Source: Ixodes scapularis
Lineage: Eukaryota > Arthropoda > Arachnida > Ixodida > Ixodidae
DNA: 64,000 nt
Direction of reading: 5' to 3'
NCBI RefSeq assembly: GCF_016920785.2
Contig: NW_024609881.1
Coordinates: forward strand, 49,818,710-49,882,709
The translations under genes were made by a program, and so were the position numbers. Positions 32,801 through 47,000 of this stretch are shown here, piece by piece. How positions within the stretch are numbered: position 1 is the stretch's first letter; each line of letters opens with the position of its first letter. The notes under the pieces are model-generated. The model had not been told where the DNA came from. It saw only the letters and a program-made list of their open reading frames with translations, and ran no database searches.

Positions 32801-35014
32801 AACCAATCGTTCTTGTTTTTCGGTACGAGAAAGCCCCTTTCCTCATAATCTTGTTAGCTGTTTTCATAAGCTATAAGAAGTTCGTGAATTTGGCCTCTGG
32901 GTCGCCAAAATGTATGCAACTCCGACGCGCCCGCACGATTTTTGCTTCTTTTATCATTTATGTTTTTGTAAAGCAAGCCTTGCGCCTGCATCGCAGGTGG
33001 TAACATTAGCACCCTCACACACTTGACACTTGCTTGAGGCCTTTTGAAAATCGACTAATATAGTGGTTTTTCAGAACGCTCAATAACTTTCTAATATTGC
33101 GAGGCGCGGAGTTCAAATCCCGGCTCTACAATAGATTTGGTCCTTCCGCGGCTTCATAGGATTTGTTTCATTCGATCAAGTACAGTTCATTCATCTGCAC
33201 GTTTTCGATTGAACTCCATATTGATGTATATTCAATAAAAAAATGAGACATTTACAATCCCCTGTAACACTAAATTAGAGCGCAGCTCTCGAGGAGGGGG
33301 AGGGGAAGGTGCAAAGAGAATATGCTTCTCCTCCTCATACGTACCTTCCCCTCCTCCTCTCCTGCTCGCCTCCCATTTAGGGTATCCCGCTAAATTTAGT
33401 GGGGAAATTTTAACACTAAATTTAGCGGGGAAATCTTTTCCGCTAAATTTAGCTGGGAAAATCTTCCGCTAAATTTCGCCGGAAAATTTGTTCGCTAAAC
33501 TTAGGGGGGAAAATTTCTTGCTAAATTTAGCGGGGAAATTTTTCCGCTAAATTTAGCGGGGGTATTTTTTCGGTTATATTTAGCGGGGAAATTTTTTTCG
33601 TTAAATTTAGCGGGGAAGCTTTTCCGCTAAATTTAGCGGGGAATTTTTTCCGCTAAATTTAGCGGCGAAGTTTTTCCGGTAAATTTAGTGGGGAAATTTT
33701 ACCCTGGAATTTAGCGGGAAAATTTATCCATAAGGCAACACGCGGTGACGTCATCTATGACGTCACTGGTAACCCTCGTGACGTCACACGTGACTTCACG
33801 TGTGACATCTTCTTGGAAAACGTCCCATAATGCACCGCACAGTTACGCCGACGGCGACGGCGACGCCGACGGCGACGGCGACGCCGACGCCGCTCAAGCC
33901 GGAAACGGGCGCCTAAGAGCTGCACTCTAAAAGCAAATGAGCAGATCAACTTATTATTCGACATATTAGGATTAGACCCGTATAACTAACATGCACATAC
34001 CGTATTAATAAAGCCGTTCGCCGCTTTAAAAATAAATATGTACAGCCCTAAAAAAAATCTTATTTATATAAACAATTTCGGTGCTGCCAAGGTTTCACCA
34101 TCCAGGCATGAGAAATGCAATGAACGTAACTGACAAGAGCTTCTACATATTCACATCAAATCGTTCGTTGTGATCTTGGTTAGCAATGACACGAAATGCG
34201 CCAAATTCTAGGTGCCGTGTAAACGCTTCGTTGATATTATATACAGTATAGGCTGGCACAAAGTAATCTAATTTTAGACGTGAAACTTCTTCATTACAGT
34301 AATGGACCAGTGTCCGCGCCAATTCCAGGGCGCCGGTATGTTTATCTGCGCTCGCGCCACCACGCGGAAAGAACTGGCAGGCAGGAAGGGGGGGGGGGAG
34401 GGGCTGCGTTGGCGGCGTTGCTTTGGGGAGCTGGATACGGCAGGCTGTATGAATGCACCGAAATATCGTGAAAGAAGTCTTCACCAGAAGCCTCTGCGGC
34501 CCGTTCTTCAACAGATAAGATGTCGTGACTATTCGAGAACGCATCTCGATCAAGAAAACAAGGGAAAACCTTTCTTGTCTTAGATGTTTTCGGTGTCTGC
34601 TGACCCTTGACATCCGCGTTTCAGTCCGGGTTCATTGCCTAGTAAAAATTTCGCTACCGCTTTCTTGTAGCTTTTAAATGCTTCATTGTTGGCTTCTTGT
34701 ATACGACACTACATTCGTGGCAGGGTTGAGACCGATTTTCGCGATCTACTTGCCTTTCTGCGGCAGCGCGGCTCTGCCGAGCCGAAATAAGTGGGAGGCG
34801 TTCACTTGATCGAACGACGTTTTAGCGAATGAAAACGAGACTACGACGTTTCATCGAATGACTAGCGAATGGTGGCGTTCCTATTAGCGAATGGGTCTAG
34901 TTACATGGACAGTTCGGATTAGCTTTCTTTTACAATGTGTCGCCTCGTCTGCCGCCGCGAAGTAGCGTAAACGAAGGCTCCGAGTATGTTAACACGCGTC
35001 CCCCCGTCACTCCC

Positions 35015-35045
<31 letters not shown>

Positions 35046-38000
35046 ACAAACACACGCTGCGAGCGTCTGGGTTCGAAACTATTAATTGCCAGTTCTAAAG
35101 GATGGTACTTACTTGAAGTGGGAGCTGGAGTTTTACAAGGTACCGGGAGACGCTTACTATCGGACAACGAAGCAGGGTGCCTGTGGGGCAGAGTCTAGGA
35201 ACGCTACTGATTAATATTGTGACAGGAGATCAGTTAAGATAACAGACGAAACTTCGACTCGTTTGTTCAGAAGTTCGCGGTGATATTTTATTAGCCCTCG
35301 TTACAGCACACCAAAGATCTTAGGCAGTGAAATTCACATCACGCAGGCTACTGTGCCGTAGTCAAATGAGCGCAGTCGACGACGAGGTGTAATGAGCTAC
35401 TAAGCTTCACAAGGAAGTTGCCCGTGAGAAAGAGTTTTGAGGCAGTCCAAAACACCGATCCAGAAGACGCGCTTACGTACGTTTACTCCGGACTCCATGA
35501 ACCCGACGCCGCAAGATCAAAGCGATCAAAGAGCACCACCGCCATCCCCACCTGGTTTTCTGTGCACTTTGCGCGACAACGGTACTGCAACTAGGGGCAC
35601 TCGCCTCGGCGTTAACATTCCGCGAAATAGATTAATTTCACACTCTTGAAGCCATTCCAAATGATAAATGAAAATACTTCGGCGTTGTAGAGCATCTGAC
35701 GACACTACGGTGCCGAGCGCCTGCTCGGCATCGTCGTTGCTCGTGAAGGCCTGCTTATTTGTAGTTGAGACGATGATTCCACATTTTTCGTGCCACTCGT
35801 GGAGCTTGCAATAACTTCGAAGGGCAGGGGAATCTTCTCACCCGGACGTTGAAGACACGCAACACCGGAGCCACCAAAGCAATCGTACAAACCGTCGCCA
35901 TGTTTGCTTTTTCTTCGTCACTCGCGGCACGGTCAAATCGTCGCGAGATGTTTTCTGGCTCGGCTAGATGGAAACCAACAGCGGCAAAGTGGCGTATGGA
36001 CACACGGCTCTCACATTACGGGCACTATACTCACATACCGCGGTAAACAGGACCGATGCCGGCGAAACGGCAGTAGGCACACCAGCGAAGAAGCCCGCGG
36101 CTCGAAGCAGCCGACGCAGGCCGACGCAGCCCCCCCCCCCCCCCCCCCCCCCCCCCTCCCCGTGAGCGGCTGGGTTCGAAATTATTGGTCGCTTTTGCTC
36201 CTTGCGGTCGAGGCTGAAAAGAGCACTTCCGGACACTGGTCTATAACCTCCAATGAATCCTCTGTTGAAACGAGTTAAATGCTTTAGGATAGGTGTACTA
36301 GGTAACTTTATTTTTTTTTTTCGATCTGCAAGATGTCGCCATCATACTTTTAAGACGGACGTGACTGATAACCCGACTTGTGACAACGTAGTGAAAGTTT
36401 AGACGTTTTAATTAAGTTTAGTTACTATTGCCAGCTCTTTTACTATTTCAAATTAAGGTAATTGTAATTACAACGCGCTTGCGCTAGTGAATGTTTAGTT
36501 TGAAATGCTGATTAATCAGCATCTATGTGTGACGTTGCCAACTTGTATATTCAATTTATATCGTTCTTTTATCCGTAGTAAACATGAGTTTAATTCTGCC
36601 GTTTGGAACTGTACTTGTACAATCCAAGCTACGACGAAAATTTACGTAGTCGTTTGTTCCATTGTTCAGGACTGCTAAATTTGCCGCACTGTGTATTACG
36701 ATTATGCGAAACTTCCCCGACGATGGGGTTTTCCTACACTGTTTCCTTGACAGACGTGCTTGTATACATTCTGATTGACTGTGCTAACTTCATCAGCTAT
36801 TGAATCTAGTCACCGCGAGTAATTTTAATGGTTAATATCACTTTCTCAGCTAAAAAAAAAAGCAAAACAAAATTATCCAGCCTCTCAACCGGATAAACAT
36901 TTTATAGAACCTTCAGTAGAACCAGTATCGACATACATTCAGAGGTTTAGGTCCTCCCTGTCTAATATTTAACTATTTACGGTGTATCTTACACCATCTC
37001 GGCTAGTTTGATGACCCACATATAAGATTGTATAACGAAATCATTGAGCAGTCATCAAAATTATAAATGTGTTTTCTGTGCATCCTCATCCAGGAAATAT
37101 TTCTATTCATAACCACGAAAAAACAGGAGATTATGACATGATTATCATATGTGGTCATAAGTTTAATTTGATATTTCAATGGGGGCATAACAACTAGCAA
37201 ACCTCGTGATAAATTTGTAAGCGGAAGGTAAATATGATGCATTCAAAATGAAATAAAGAATATTTTTTTCGGGAAAGCAAGTGTTTGCGAAGTCATTACA
37301 CAATTTATTCCATCGTTTAATAAATTCCTTGCAGATGAATGGCAAGGACCTAGAAAAGAACTTTTATCGAGACCGAAACCACAGCTCTGTTGTGTTTGTT
37401 GATGAAGAAAAGGGAGCTGTGGAAGTGGTATGATTTAATTCTCTTTTTGATAGAACAGCATCTAAGCTTCGTTTAAATACATCGTTGCACACAAGGCCTT
37501 TTCTAATGCGTGGCTTACGACCGATCTTTTTTGTAGAGGGGAATCCTCAACAACAGATTCTCAATCGAGCCGATTGCGTCAGGTCGCCGGTCAGAAGATG
37601 ATCTCGTTGCGCACACATTATCACCTCTTGATGACATCGATAATCAGCTCGAAGACAACTCTGGTAAGAGTCAAATTTAAAGAAACTATTGGAAGAAATT
37701 TGCTTTCAGATGAGTGTAAGCACCTTTAGTGACCAGCATTGTGCAAATTAAATTTTACTTAAACCTAAGAAGCACTACTTCAGCTTTCCATTCAAGCATA
37801 ACAGTATTTAACAATAATATTTGTTTGATTTATTACTATTTTAAGTTATTACAATATCAAAAATATTATATTAATTTATCATACGATGCCATGCCTTTTC
37901 ACACAGTTCTAGACCAAAGTCTTTGTCCAGCACAGGATGCTGGCCTGTCCACCATTGAAGGCAAGTGAGATTATGTTTATTTATTTTATTACCTTGAAGT

Positions 38001-41000
38001 CCCCGAAAGTCTTACAGAAGGGAGAGGAATGCAGTCATAACAAATGCATAAAAATTTACAAAACATTAGACAAAATAGCAAACAAAATAGTTTATCATGA
38101 TGTCTTTAACCAGAAAAAGGGGCAGGTCGAAAAATGTTATCAGAAATAGAAAAAAAAAAGAAAGACGGACAGACAGGTCTTTAACTAAATACGTGTCTGT
38201 CACCGCTTCTTTTCTAATTCCAAAAAGAAGTCGACCACGATTCGTTTGTCAATTAGTCTCTCCAAACACTCGGTTCCCATTTTTTGGAAGATCGCAATCC
38301 CAGCACAAAATTCAGGATTTGATCACGCAGCATCGTGCAAATTGACTTTCACTCAAGACCTAAAAAACTTTGCTTGATATTTTTGGTAAAAAATAATAAA
38401 CAAGAAAAGAGGGGTCTCTAATTAGACACGCATTTGTCACGGTTCCCACGCTAGCACTGAATACATTTTTACTTTTTCCGCCCTGCAGTCACGGGTTAAA
38501 GTCACCACGATAAACTTCCGCCAGCTCGCCCTCGCATTGACTGTGTTCCTCAACGAATGTATATAGGTTCACGTAATCCGTGTCACTCCAAGTCCGACCG
38601 CATCCAACGATATGCGTTTCGACGAAGGGCCAATCAAACAGTGCGAAAACTGCATCGCCCTGTCTCTTGTCGTTTGTGTGGATTGGCTATCGTCGCCTAA
38701 ACAAATCACGCAAAACGAATGCGCCCTGATCCCGAACTTCATTCTGTGCGCGACTGGTCGAGCCAGTGATAGCCAATCCACAAAGTAGACGAGTGCCGTG
38801 ACGATGCACTTTTGCTGCTGCCTGATTGGCTGCACCGGATCGTGGCATCGATTGCGCTCGGACTTAAAGGGAAACGGAGCATAGGAGAGAAAGTGATCTT
38901 AAATGGCGACTTTAAAAACGTGGCCGTACGGTCACAAGGGCAATTGAGGTCGGCAGGTGGTTCCATTCAGCTCTTGTCTTTGGCACAAATAGATAAATTA
39001 GAAAAAGTGTTATAGAGAAGATAAGCGACATTTACTTTATGAAGTGCGTCTGTATGAGAGAAATACTACGTTTGTATGTAAGACGCCAACTTTATAGTTA
39101 TAAGTTCTAATGGTACATTTTGAGAAAGTGAGAGCTTGTCCTGATACTCTTCTGAAAAGGACAAGGTGGAGAAAATTTAAAATAGACTTGATTGATGGTA
39201 CGTTCGATAGACGAGAGTGGTTAGAGAAAATGAAACACACGTCACTGTTTTGAACTGATGCTAGGTTACTAGTAGGAAATTTGAGGTTGGATCCCACACT
39301 GAAGAAGCATATTCAAGTTTAGAGTGGACGAGAGTTCTCTAGGGCAGAAGTTTGAAAGTTGAAGGTGCCCCGAGGATGTTACGTGGGAAATACCCAGTCA
39401 TGCGACTAGTGTTGTTAATAATATAATTGATGAGTGTTTGTCAATTCATGTCAAAGATTATTTGTATGCTTAGTTACTTATAGGAGGCTATATATTCTAG
39501 CGCAGAACGTGCAATGGGGTAGGTGAAGTTTTTTTTTGTTTTTTTTTTTTTGTCCTTTTCAGTGTCTGAAAGAAAACTCGAGGACTTACCTGAAGAATTT
39601 CTTGTAGAAGTCAGAATATTTGCAGACCCTTCCTTCGGCCCAAAGAAAACAGTGGATGATTTCATTAAGTATTTTGGCATTTTAATGAGTCAGGTATGAC
39701 GAATTTGTTTTATAATAGTTGTCTACAGATCTTAACTGTGAAATTTAATGGTTCGAAACACATAGGGCTGTACGTGGTGTTAATTTAGCAGAAAGCAGAA
39801 AAAAACGGGTGCAATCGTTTAAAAGTGAGGATTGAAAAAAAAAAACATTCAACGTAGAACGCATTTTCGGCACTCCGAGAAAATGTTTTAAAACAAAAAA
39901 CGAGGCAAAAAAAAAAAAAAAGACAGAATTGAGCGATCAGGGAGTCCTGCTAATTTGAGCGAGGCGCGAGCCCAATCTTACCCTCTAAATTATCGAAGCG
40001 GAGTGGGACGTAGTCTGATTGAACGCTTACACATCATTCTCATTGACTGATGTAAGAGATCGTGGGATCATAGCGAAAAATAATGGCGTTTTCGTCATGA
40101 AATCCCCTTTTTTAAAAGCGTCGTCAAGCAACATTGGCGGTCGTCATTGCTCGGGAAAGAAACGTGTGATGGGATCCGAGTCCTCGCCGAACACGGACGC
40201 ATCCCTCGTGTCCAATAAGTGCTTCGACAAGGTTCTCAAACAATGTCGGAATCAGATAATTTGCCCAGCAACCGGCGCACTCGTATCGAAAGGGGCTTAT
40301 TGGCATTATGAGTTTCGCTACACACACAATTACACCGAGGTTTGTCATTCCGAAACACATTCTAGGAAAGGCGGTTTTGTTAGGTAGGACCACACTACTG
40401 CCGTAATTACTTTGTTTACAATAATGTGGACTGTTTCACAGTGATGTGATAGCTGCGCCAATTGCGTCAAACTGCGCCAAGGGGCTAACGCTGCTACATA
40501 TCCTGCCAGATTTTGCAAAATATATGAGTAATCTGCGCCAAGTTCGCGCCAAAAAAACAATTTCGTTTGCCTTTCAAATCCGAAACTAAACTGAGTACAG
40601 TAATTGAGCACGCCTGTGTTATATGGCGGAAGCGGTCGCCCGACACAAAGCACACTGCTTCAATTGTCCACCCTGTCTTGCATGGTTTTCTTGCCGTCTC
40701 CCGTTTCGCGCTCTTGTCATCTCGTGGGTCTCGTCTCGCGTCCTTTTTTAAAATATTTTCAACGACAGACGCAGGTGTGTGCAGACGCCCCGACGCTGGT
40801 ACCCGGGAATGACGGCATGCCCGGGAACAAGGCATGCCGTCATGCTGTGAAACGAAACCACGTTTTTGCGCGTGGCAGTTACTTTGTGAGCTGAAGCAAC
40901 GGCTGTGGGAGAGCTATATTTGGTCCCTGCCTTACAGTCACCGTGGTCGCGCGATGTCGAGTGTTGCCGTCTCGACGTCGCTGCAGATATGGCGCTTTCT

Positions 41001-44000
41001 AAAATGAAACTAAGTACCACCGTATGTTCATCAACATTCCTGTTCTTGTTTAAATCATAGGTTACTACAAAAAAATATATATATTTTTAATTCAAAGACT
41101 GCTGTGTCGAAGTATTGATTATCTAGGTTCCTCTCGGAGGTCGTTCTTTCGAGAGGGACCCCGGTACGTGAAAAATGAGCTGCAAAATAAAGTTGGTGAA
41201 GAGAAGTGAGCTGAAGCAAAGAAGGCGATGTCTGCACGCTGAACCCGCACAGCGCGCTTGTTTGTCTCGAGTTCAGTCGTCGCGCAAAGCGTTCCAAGAA
41301 CTTTTTGAGGCTGGGTGCATCGATGCGCTCAGATTCTTTTATTTAAAGCGAAAGCATTAACTGCCCCATGCAGCGAGCTGACGTCATCAGTTTGAAGCGC
41401 GAAAACGGCACCTATAGAAACTTCGTATCACTCTAGGATGGACTAAATGTAAAAGCTACGGGCCACCAGATCCAATCACAAGCCTCTTAGAAATTGCGTG
41501 GTATCTCGCTTCGATGCACGTGTCGGTGCCCCCGTCTAGGATCACTAATGGGTATGGGTGGACAGTGGTTCGAATTGAATAGCACTGAGTGACTCATCAA
41601 TTTTACATAGCAAAGAAAGCCACGACATACAGACGCTTTGCAGTCTCAAAGCTATAGAAATGATGCAGCGCTTTTTGATTCGGAGCATTATTCGTCCACC
41701 CCTAATCAATGTTTAGATGTCATAGTTTAGCGGGTAACGTGATTGGACCTGGCGGCCCGTGGCTTTGGCATCAATCCATCGTACGATGAGACAAAGTATA
41801 GTTTCCCCGATCCGAAAGGAGCGAAGTAAAGCTGATGGATTTCGCCTCGGTTCTATTGGCTGGCCAGCGTCGGCGGGGCTCCCTTTGGCCGTTGCGCTCG
41901 TTAGTTTCCACGACCGCTCACTCCATGGCGCTGCGTGTCCATCAGCGCGCCGTTAAAGGGACCATGAAGGCAGTTTCGAAGTTTTATTCGACGATTGAAA
42001 TGGATGTCAGGCACGTCTCAGATACTGTTAACCAAGTTCTAGCCCGAACAGAAGTTTGGGTGCCACACCAATCGAGCAAACAGGCGCGGTAATCATAGCG
42101 CCGGGAACGATGCCTGAGACCCCACCGGGGCGGCGGCAGAAAGGTGAACTAAAGTGCGCCGTCGAAGCGTGACGACAACGGGCTTCTCGTCTGGCGATTG
42201 GTTCAAACGATAGACGCGCTCTTGGTTTCAATTTCGGTGGTGAGATGTGATGAAAAATTTTTATTTGGACCTTGGATAATCTTTTGAAGTTGTAGTTGGG
42301 AATTAATAGGTTTCATACCGTGTATAAAAGCATAATCTGAAGCGATCCCTCCGTTTGTCACTGGTTGAACGCATCCCGCACTGCTACCTCGGGCGCGTAA
42401 CAAGCATCGAGCAACCATGGACAAAAAAAGAAAAAGGTACGAGCGCCGGGGGCGGCGGACTTTTGGTTTTGGTTTAGTGCGTCGTCTCGTGTTCGCCTTG
42501 TGAACTGGTGTCTCACCAGTCATGCCGCGTTAATGTGCAGTAGTAGGTTGCGCGAAAGGTCGGCTAAAGACGTGCGGTCGATCGGGCGACGTTAGTTTGC
42601 ATAAACTGCCTAATGATGCAGCAATGCGCAGCATTTGGTTGCGCGCGGTCGTCTTGCGTAGAGCTGTGGACAGCGGTGTCAGGTAAGTCTGGGGCGCCCT
42701 CGTAAAGCGCTAATCCAGAGTTCTGCGTCCTTAGCAGCATCTCACGTTCAGTCGGCGGGAGGTCGCTGAACGGGAGCTCAAACTCGTTTGCGAGCGCGGC
42801 GTTGTCGTCCATTTCTTCCAGGTTTTCTTCACAGACCGCCGTACACTAGAGCGAAATACGGGAACCACACTGAGTGTGCACTAAATCCTACCGATGCCGA
42901 CAGTGCTCCTTGACGTCACTTCTCTTTCCAGGGGCGAAAAAGGGAAGAAATCTGGATGTTTGTTTCGGTTTCGCAAATTTATTTGCAGGTACAGAAATAA
43001 GAGTCACAACGTTCTAGAAAAAATTATGTGGCATGCCAGGACCCCAATGCTTCCGAAAACACATTCTTTTTAAAAAAAATTAAATTGCCTTCATGTTCCC
43101 TTTAACACGTAGCGTACAAGATCACCGTGCCCAGGGGAGCACACGCGCCTACCGGCGACAAAAAGTACGCAGCAGACGAAAAAGGGAGTGGACGAGTGGC
43201 TTGCATGCTTTCGCATTCACAACTCTTAAGTGCTTTGGTGTACCTCGAGCTTTCTTCGTGTATGTTTAGCTTGTACCAGGGTGTAAGATAGACAGGTGGG
43301 GAAACGGCCCATAGAAACCTACCGCAGCGCCGTGACCGGGTTGTGTACTCGTCTGCTTGCGGGTACCCCCATTTGCGACAGATGGCGCTGCGGCGAGAGG
43401 AAAAAAATTGGAATCGGATTTGCACGAAACTCTATGGGAGAGTGCGCAAAATAAACCGATAGTACGACAGTCCTCCATTGAAAATCCACGAGAAATCATC
43501 TCCGTCAGTTTAGCCGATCACCACCGGTCACCCACCCGGAGTGACAGTTCGCGGTGCTCCACATAGATGGCGCCAGAGAAAAAGAGAAAACCGAGGGGGA
43601 CACAATCCGGTCGCTCATTTGGCTCTCGTTTCCCCACCTGTCTATCTTACACCCTGGCTTGTACCGTGTTCGCCGGCCTGGCAAGCATGCGCCGCTGTAC
43701 TCTTTTTATCCTATGTCGAACAGTTGCATTTTGCGTACAATTTTGGGAATCAGTTAGCGGCAATTTTGGGAGCTGAGTGGCATGGTTTCGGTTTCGATCG
43801 CACAGCCGTTGCCTCCGCTCGCGCGACGAAGCACGTGCAACTGCATGCCTGCCGAAGTTGGCCTCACGTGCACGCGAACATGAGTGCGTGACAGAGACAC
43901 CAGCTGAGGTGCTTGCAATTGACTCCGTAAGTGTGACGTCATGGGTCCAAACAAACCGTTGCTAGGGTCGTTGTTATGGACAAATACATGTGGCTAGGAT

Positions 44001-47000
44001 TCGCTACGAAAACCCGACCGTTCAAAAATCAGGAGTAGGATTTAAACTTCTAAAAATCACAGATATAGAAAGCTTGAATGTCATTTATGTTTCGACAGAA
44101 GTGTGCCAGTAATCGCTTGTTTCTGAAATATTTAGGACCGCAACTTCCGGTCATCAAGATGCCTGCAGGACACGACGAATGCAAGAAGTATGTCGCCTGC
44201 CACACGCCGGCAGGCCAAGCCGGCGCCGTCGTTTGAATCGTGTGAATAAGGACGATATTGTGATATTGCATTTGTTCTAAATATAATGAGTTTCAAACAT
44301 TTATAAGAATTCATAGTGGGGTGCGATGCAAAATATGATTTATCGGAAGTCCGGGCGTCGATCGAGATGATCGTCTGCTAAACGACTGCATTGGACCCGT
44401 GTGAAAAGCACTTCAGGCGATCGGTCGAGATCCCAAATTTTGTTTGTGGACTCGCGCTATGTGAGGGTGCGTCGTACCTGGTTGTAACCATCGCTGCAAT
44501 GGTTACTGAAAAATCGCGATAGACATGGAATTCTTTAATAACCTGAAAACCTCAATAATCATAATAATAATAATAAATTAATTACCTTGACGTCACGATT
44601 TGTTTCGCATACTGGCCTGCAGTACGCCGGTAATGCACTTCAGGTCGTCGCCGTAAGTGATCTGCATGACGTGGCTTGATTTTACGGCATTTTCACCCCT
44701 CTGAACTAAGCTAGGCTCTTCACAGAAAAATAAAACGCACATTGCGAGGTTTCTATGGCCACTGCAATGCGCTTACTTTTGTCGCTCGTTTACCGACGCA
44801 ATTCAATGAAGACGCCCGCTGCCACAGAGGCCAGCAAATCTATCGTGTCGTCTGCTGCCAAAGCAAAGCGGAGTGGAATACTTCAGAAATGACTTTCATC
44901 GTTGCAATACGACGCTGAGATCACAAGAACATCTTCGTAATTAGATATCAAGAAGTTAGGTTGCTTGCAAAAAATTATTTACTTACGTGTAAGTAAACAT
45001 CTAGCCTCATGGGGAGTCTCCATGCATTAGTCCATAGCAACGTCCCTAGCAACGGTTTGTTTGGACCCAGGCGCCATATTGTGACGTCATCACTTACGGG
45101 GTCAATTCATTGTTTTACGTTTGCTTACTTTAGACGAAAACCTGGCATGTCGGAAACCAGTAAAACGGTGGCAAGCGGTTTTTCGGAATTGCTCGGCAAT
45201 GCCTATCGCACTATACACTTGCGGGATGTCTCAGCAGTAAAAATACAAGCAGCGAGTTCTGTCACAACACGTCACATCAGAACACCATAGAAAGTGCCCT
45301 TCGTTTGTACAGCACTTAAAACGAGTATTTTTATTTTTCGAAGAATATCTGCTCCAAAAGCCACTTTTGCTGCTCGAAACACTGTCTTGGCTGCTCCAAA
45401 AGCCACTTTTGCTGCTCCAAAACACTGTTTTGGTTGCTCCAAAGGCCACGTTTGCTGCTCCAAAACACTGTTTTGGTTGCTCCGAAACGTGCGCCAAAAT
45501 GGCTTAGGCCAATCACATTAATGGTTTAGTAACGTTGACGATTGGGCTAGTTGGTCATTCATTTTAGCGTAAAACAAACAGCGCAAGGACAAGGACAGAG
45601 TAGAAGGTGGTAGACACACACAGCGCTGACTTGTAAGTCAGCGCTGTGTGTGTCTACCGCCTTATACTCTGTCCTTGTCCTTGCGCTATTTTCCGCTAAC
45701 ATTAATGGTGTTACGATGCTTAAGCTAAAAGAACAGATCACGACTTATGAAGTTCAAAGTTTGGGTACATAATAGGCGGCCTGGGGGGGGGGGGGGGGGG
45801 GGCAGTGTGCGGTCATATTCCCACAGCCAGGGTTCTATTGCTAATCTATCAGTCCCCAAAAGAACTTTGATTCAAACCAGGGCTAGATATTGAAGATCAG
45901 TTAGCATTTTTAATAGATCAAAGTACATGAACCCACATTTAGTCGCATCAGTTCATTTTTCACTTATGTCTTCGTTGCGTATCGATGTTTGTTTTTCTTC
46001 TTGCGACAAATTGACAGTGTGGTATCATAAAAATTAAGATCTAGATCACAGAATCGGGAAACGTTACGGAAGCTGGAAGGTACCTCGTCATTCCAGCTAA
46101 AGAACTGAATAATTTTAGCTGGACTGACGATCGAAGGAATGATCAGCTTCCGAAACGCATGTTGATTTCACGAGCGCCACAGAAAATCCTAACCATTCAA
46201 GGGATACATAGTTTTGTATTATTACTCGAAAGTGCGTGTTTAAGCGATAAAAATAAATAAATACACTGAGAAGCTGAGAAGTAAAATCTCGAGGGAGATG
46301 TTCGAGTCATTTAATATTGGAATGCAGGGGGATGACAAATACATAAGTGCCCCGTCAGTTCATCTAACAGACAAGGAATTTGAATTCTTGCTGGAGAAGC
46401 CCGATTGGGTGTATAAATAGAGTGTTGTTTCAATAAACATTCAGTTGAAAGTAGCGCTTCGTGTTGGTCTCCCTTCTGTCCCTGTCTTGCGGCGCATTTT
46501 GTCAAAATAAGCGGGAGCATCTAAAACGTCCCGCTCGTTTGCTCGGTCAGGTAGTGCTCGCTGGTGACGTCGCGGCCGCCAGGGTCAGAGCCGACATTGG
46601 TCTAATATTTCGGCCTTTCTTAGGTGAACCAGATGTACAAACAACTGACCAAGCCTAAAGTGCAGTTCATCGTTCTGAGCATCACGAAACTCACGGTACG
46701 TTGCGGAACAACATTCTCGCTTCTCTGTAATAACTGCCAAGTACGCGTCTTCGACTGGTTTGTTTAGCGTCTCATTCCGCCCACGCATGAAAAGCAGTCC
46801 CGAAGTGACAAGAAATGACGTCGCCAAAGCCGGCCTGTCACGTTGCCGGATGTCGCGATCCTGGCGGTTGGTGCTAAAAGGGACAGAAAAAAGTACGAGA
46901 TACCGCGGGTGTCGCTGTCGTCGAGGTGTCCCAATTCCATGGTGCCGAAGTTTCCGTGGACTGTCCAGCCAGAGAGCAACTTGCAGCGGAACAAGCATCT

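Larger units (their letters stand above)
39694..46623. other. Intron 6, rich in TIR elements
   Basis: Besides the listed elements, 39694-41436 has no gene; a block near 40115-40170 (CGTCAAGCAACATTGGCGGT) resembles 30563-30610 and marks another repeat family. 45700-46623 includes a G run (45783-45802) and a TATA/AATAAA pair near 46411-46435 that may be a retroelement promoter. Confidence 0.4.

Noticed and set aside
33387..33729. CRISPR-like array
   Set aside because: Units are contiguous and degenerate with no unique spacers, no cas genes are present, and the context is eukaryotic; it is a minisatellite.
34143..34613. 156-codon minus-strand ORF as a gene
   Set aside because: No recognised domain, a proline-rich segment from a G/C-run region, and no splice or promoter context; left as unassigned intron sequence.
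45231..45497. FGAAK-type repeat proteins on the minus strand
   Set aside because: By-products of the 42-43 bp tandem repeat.
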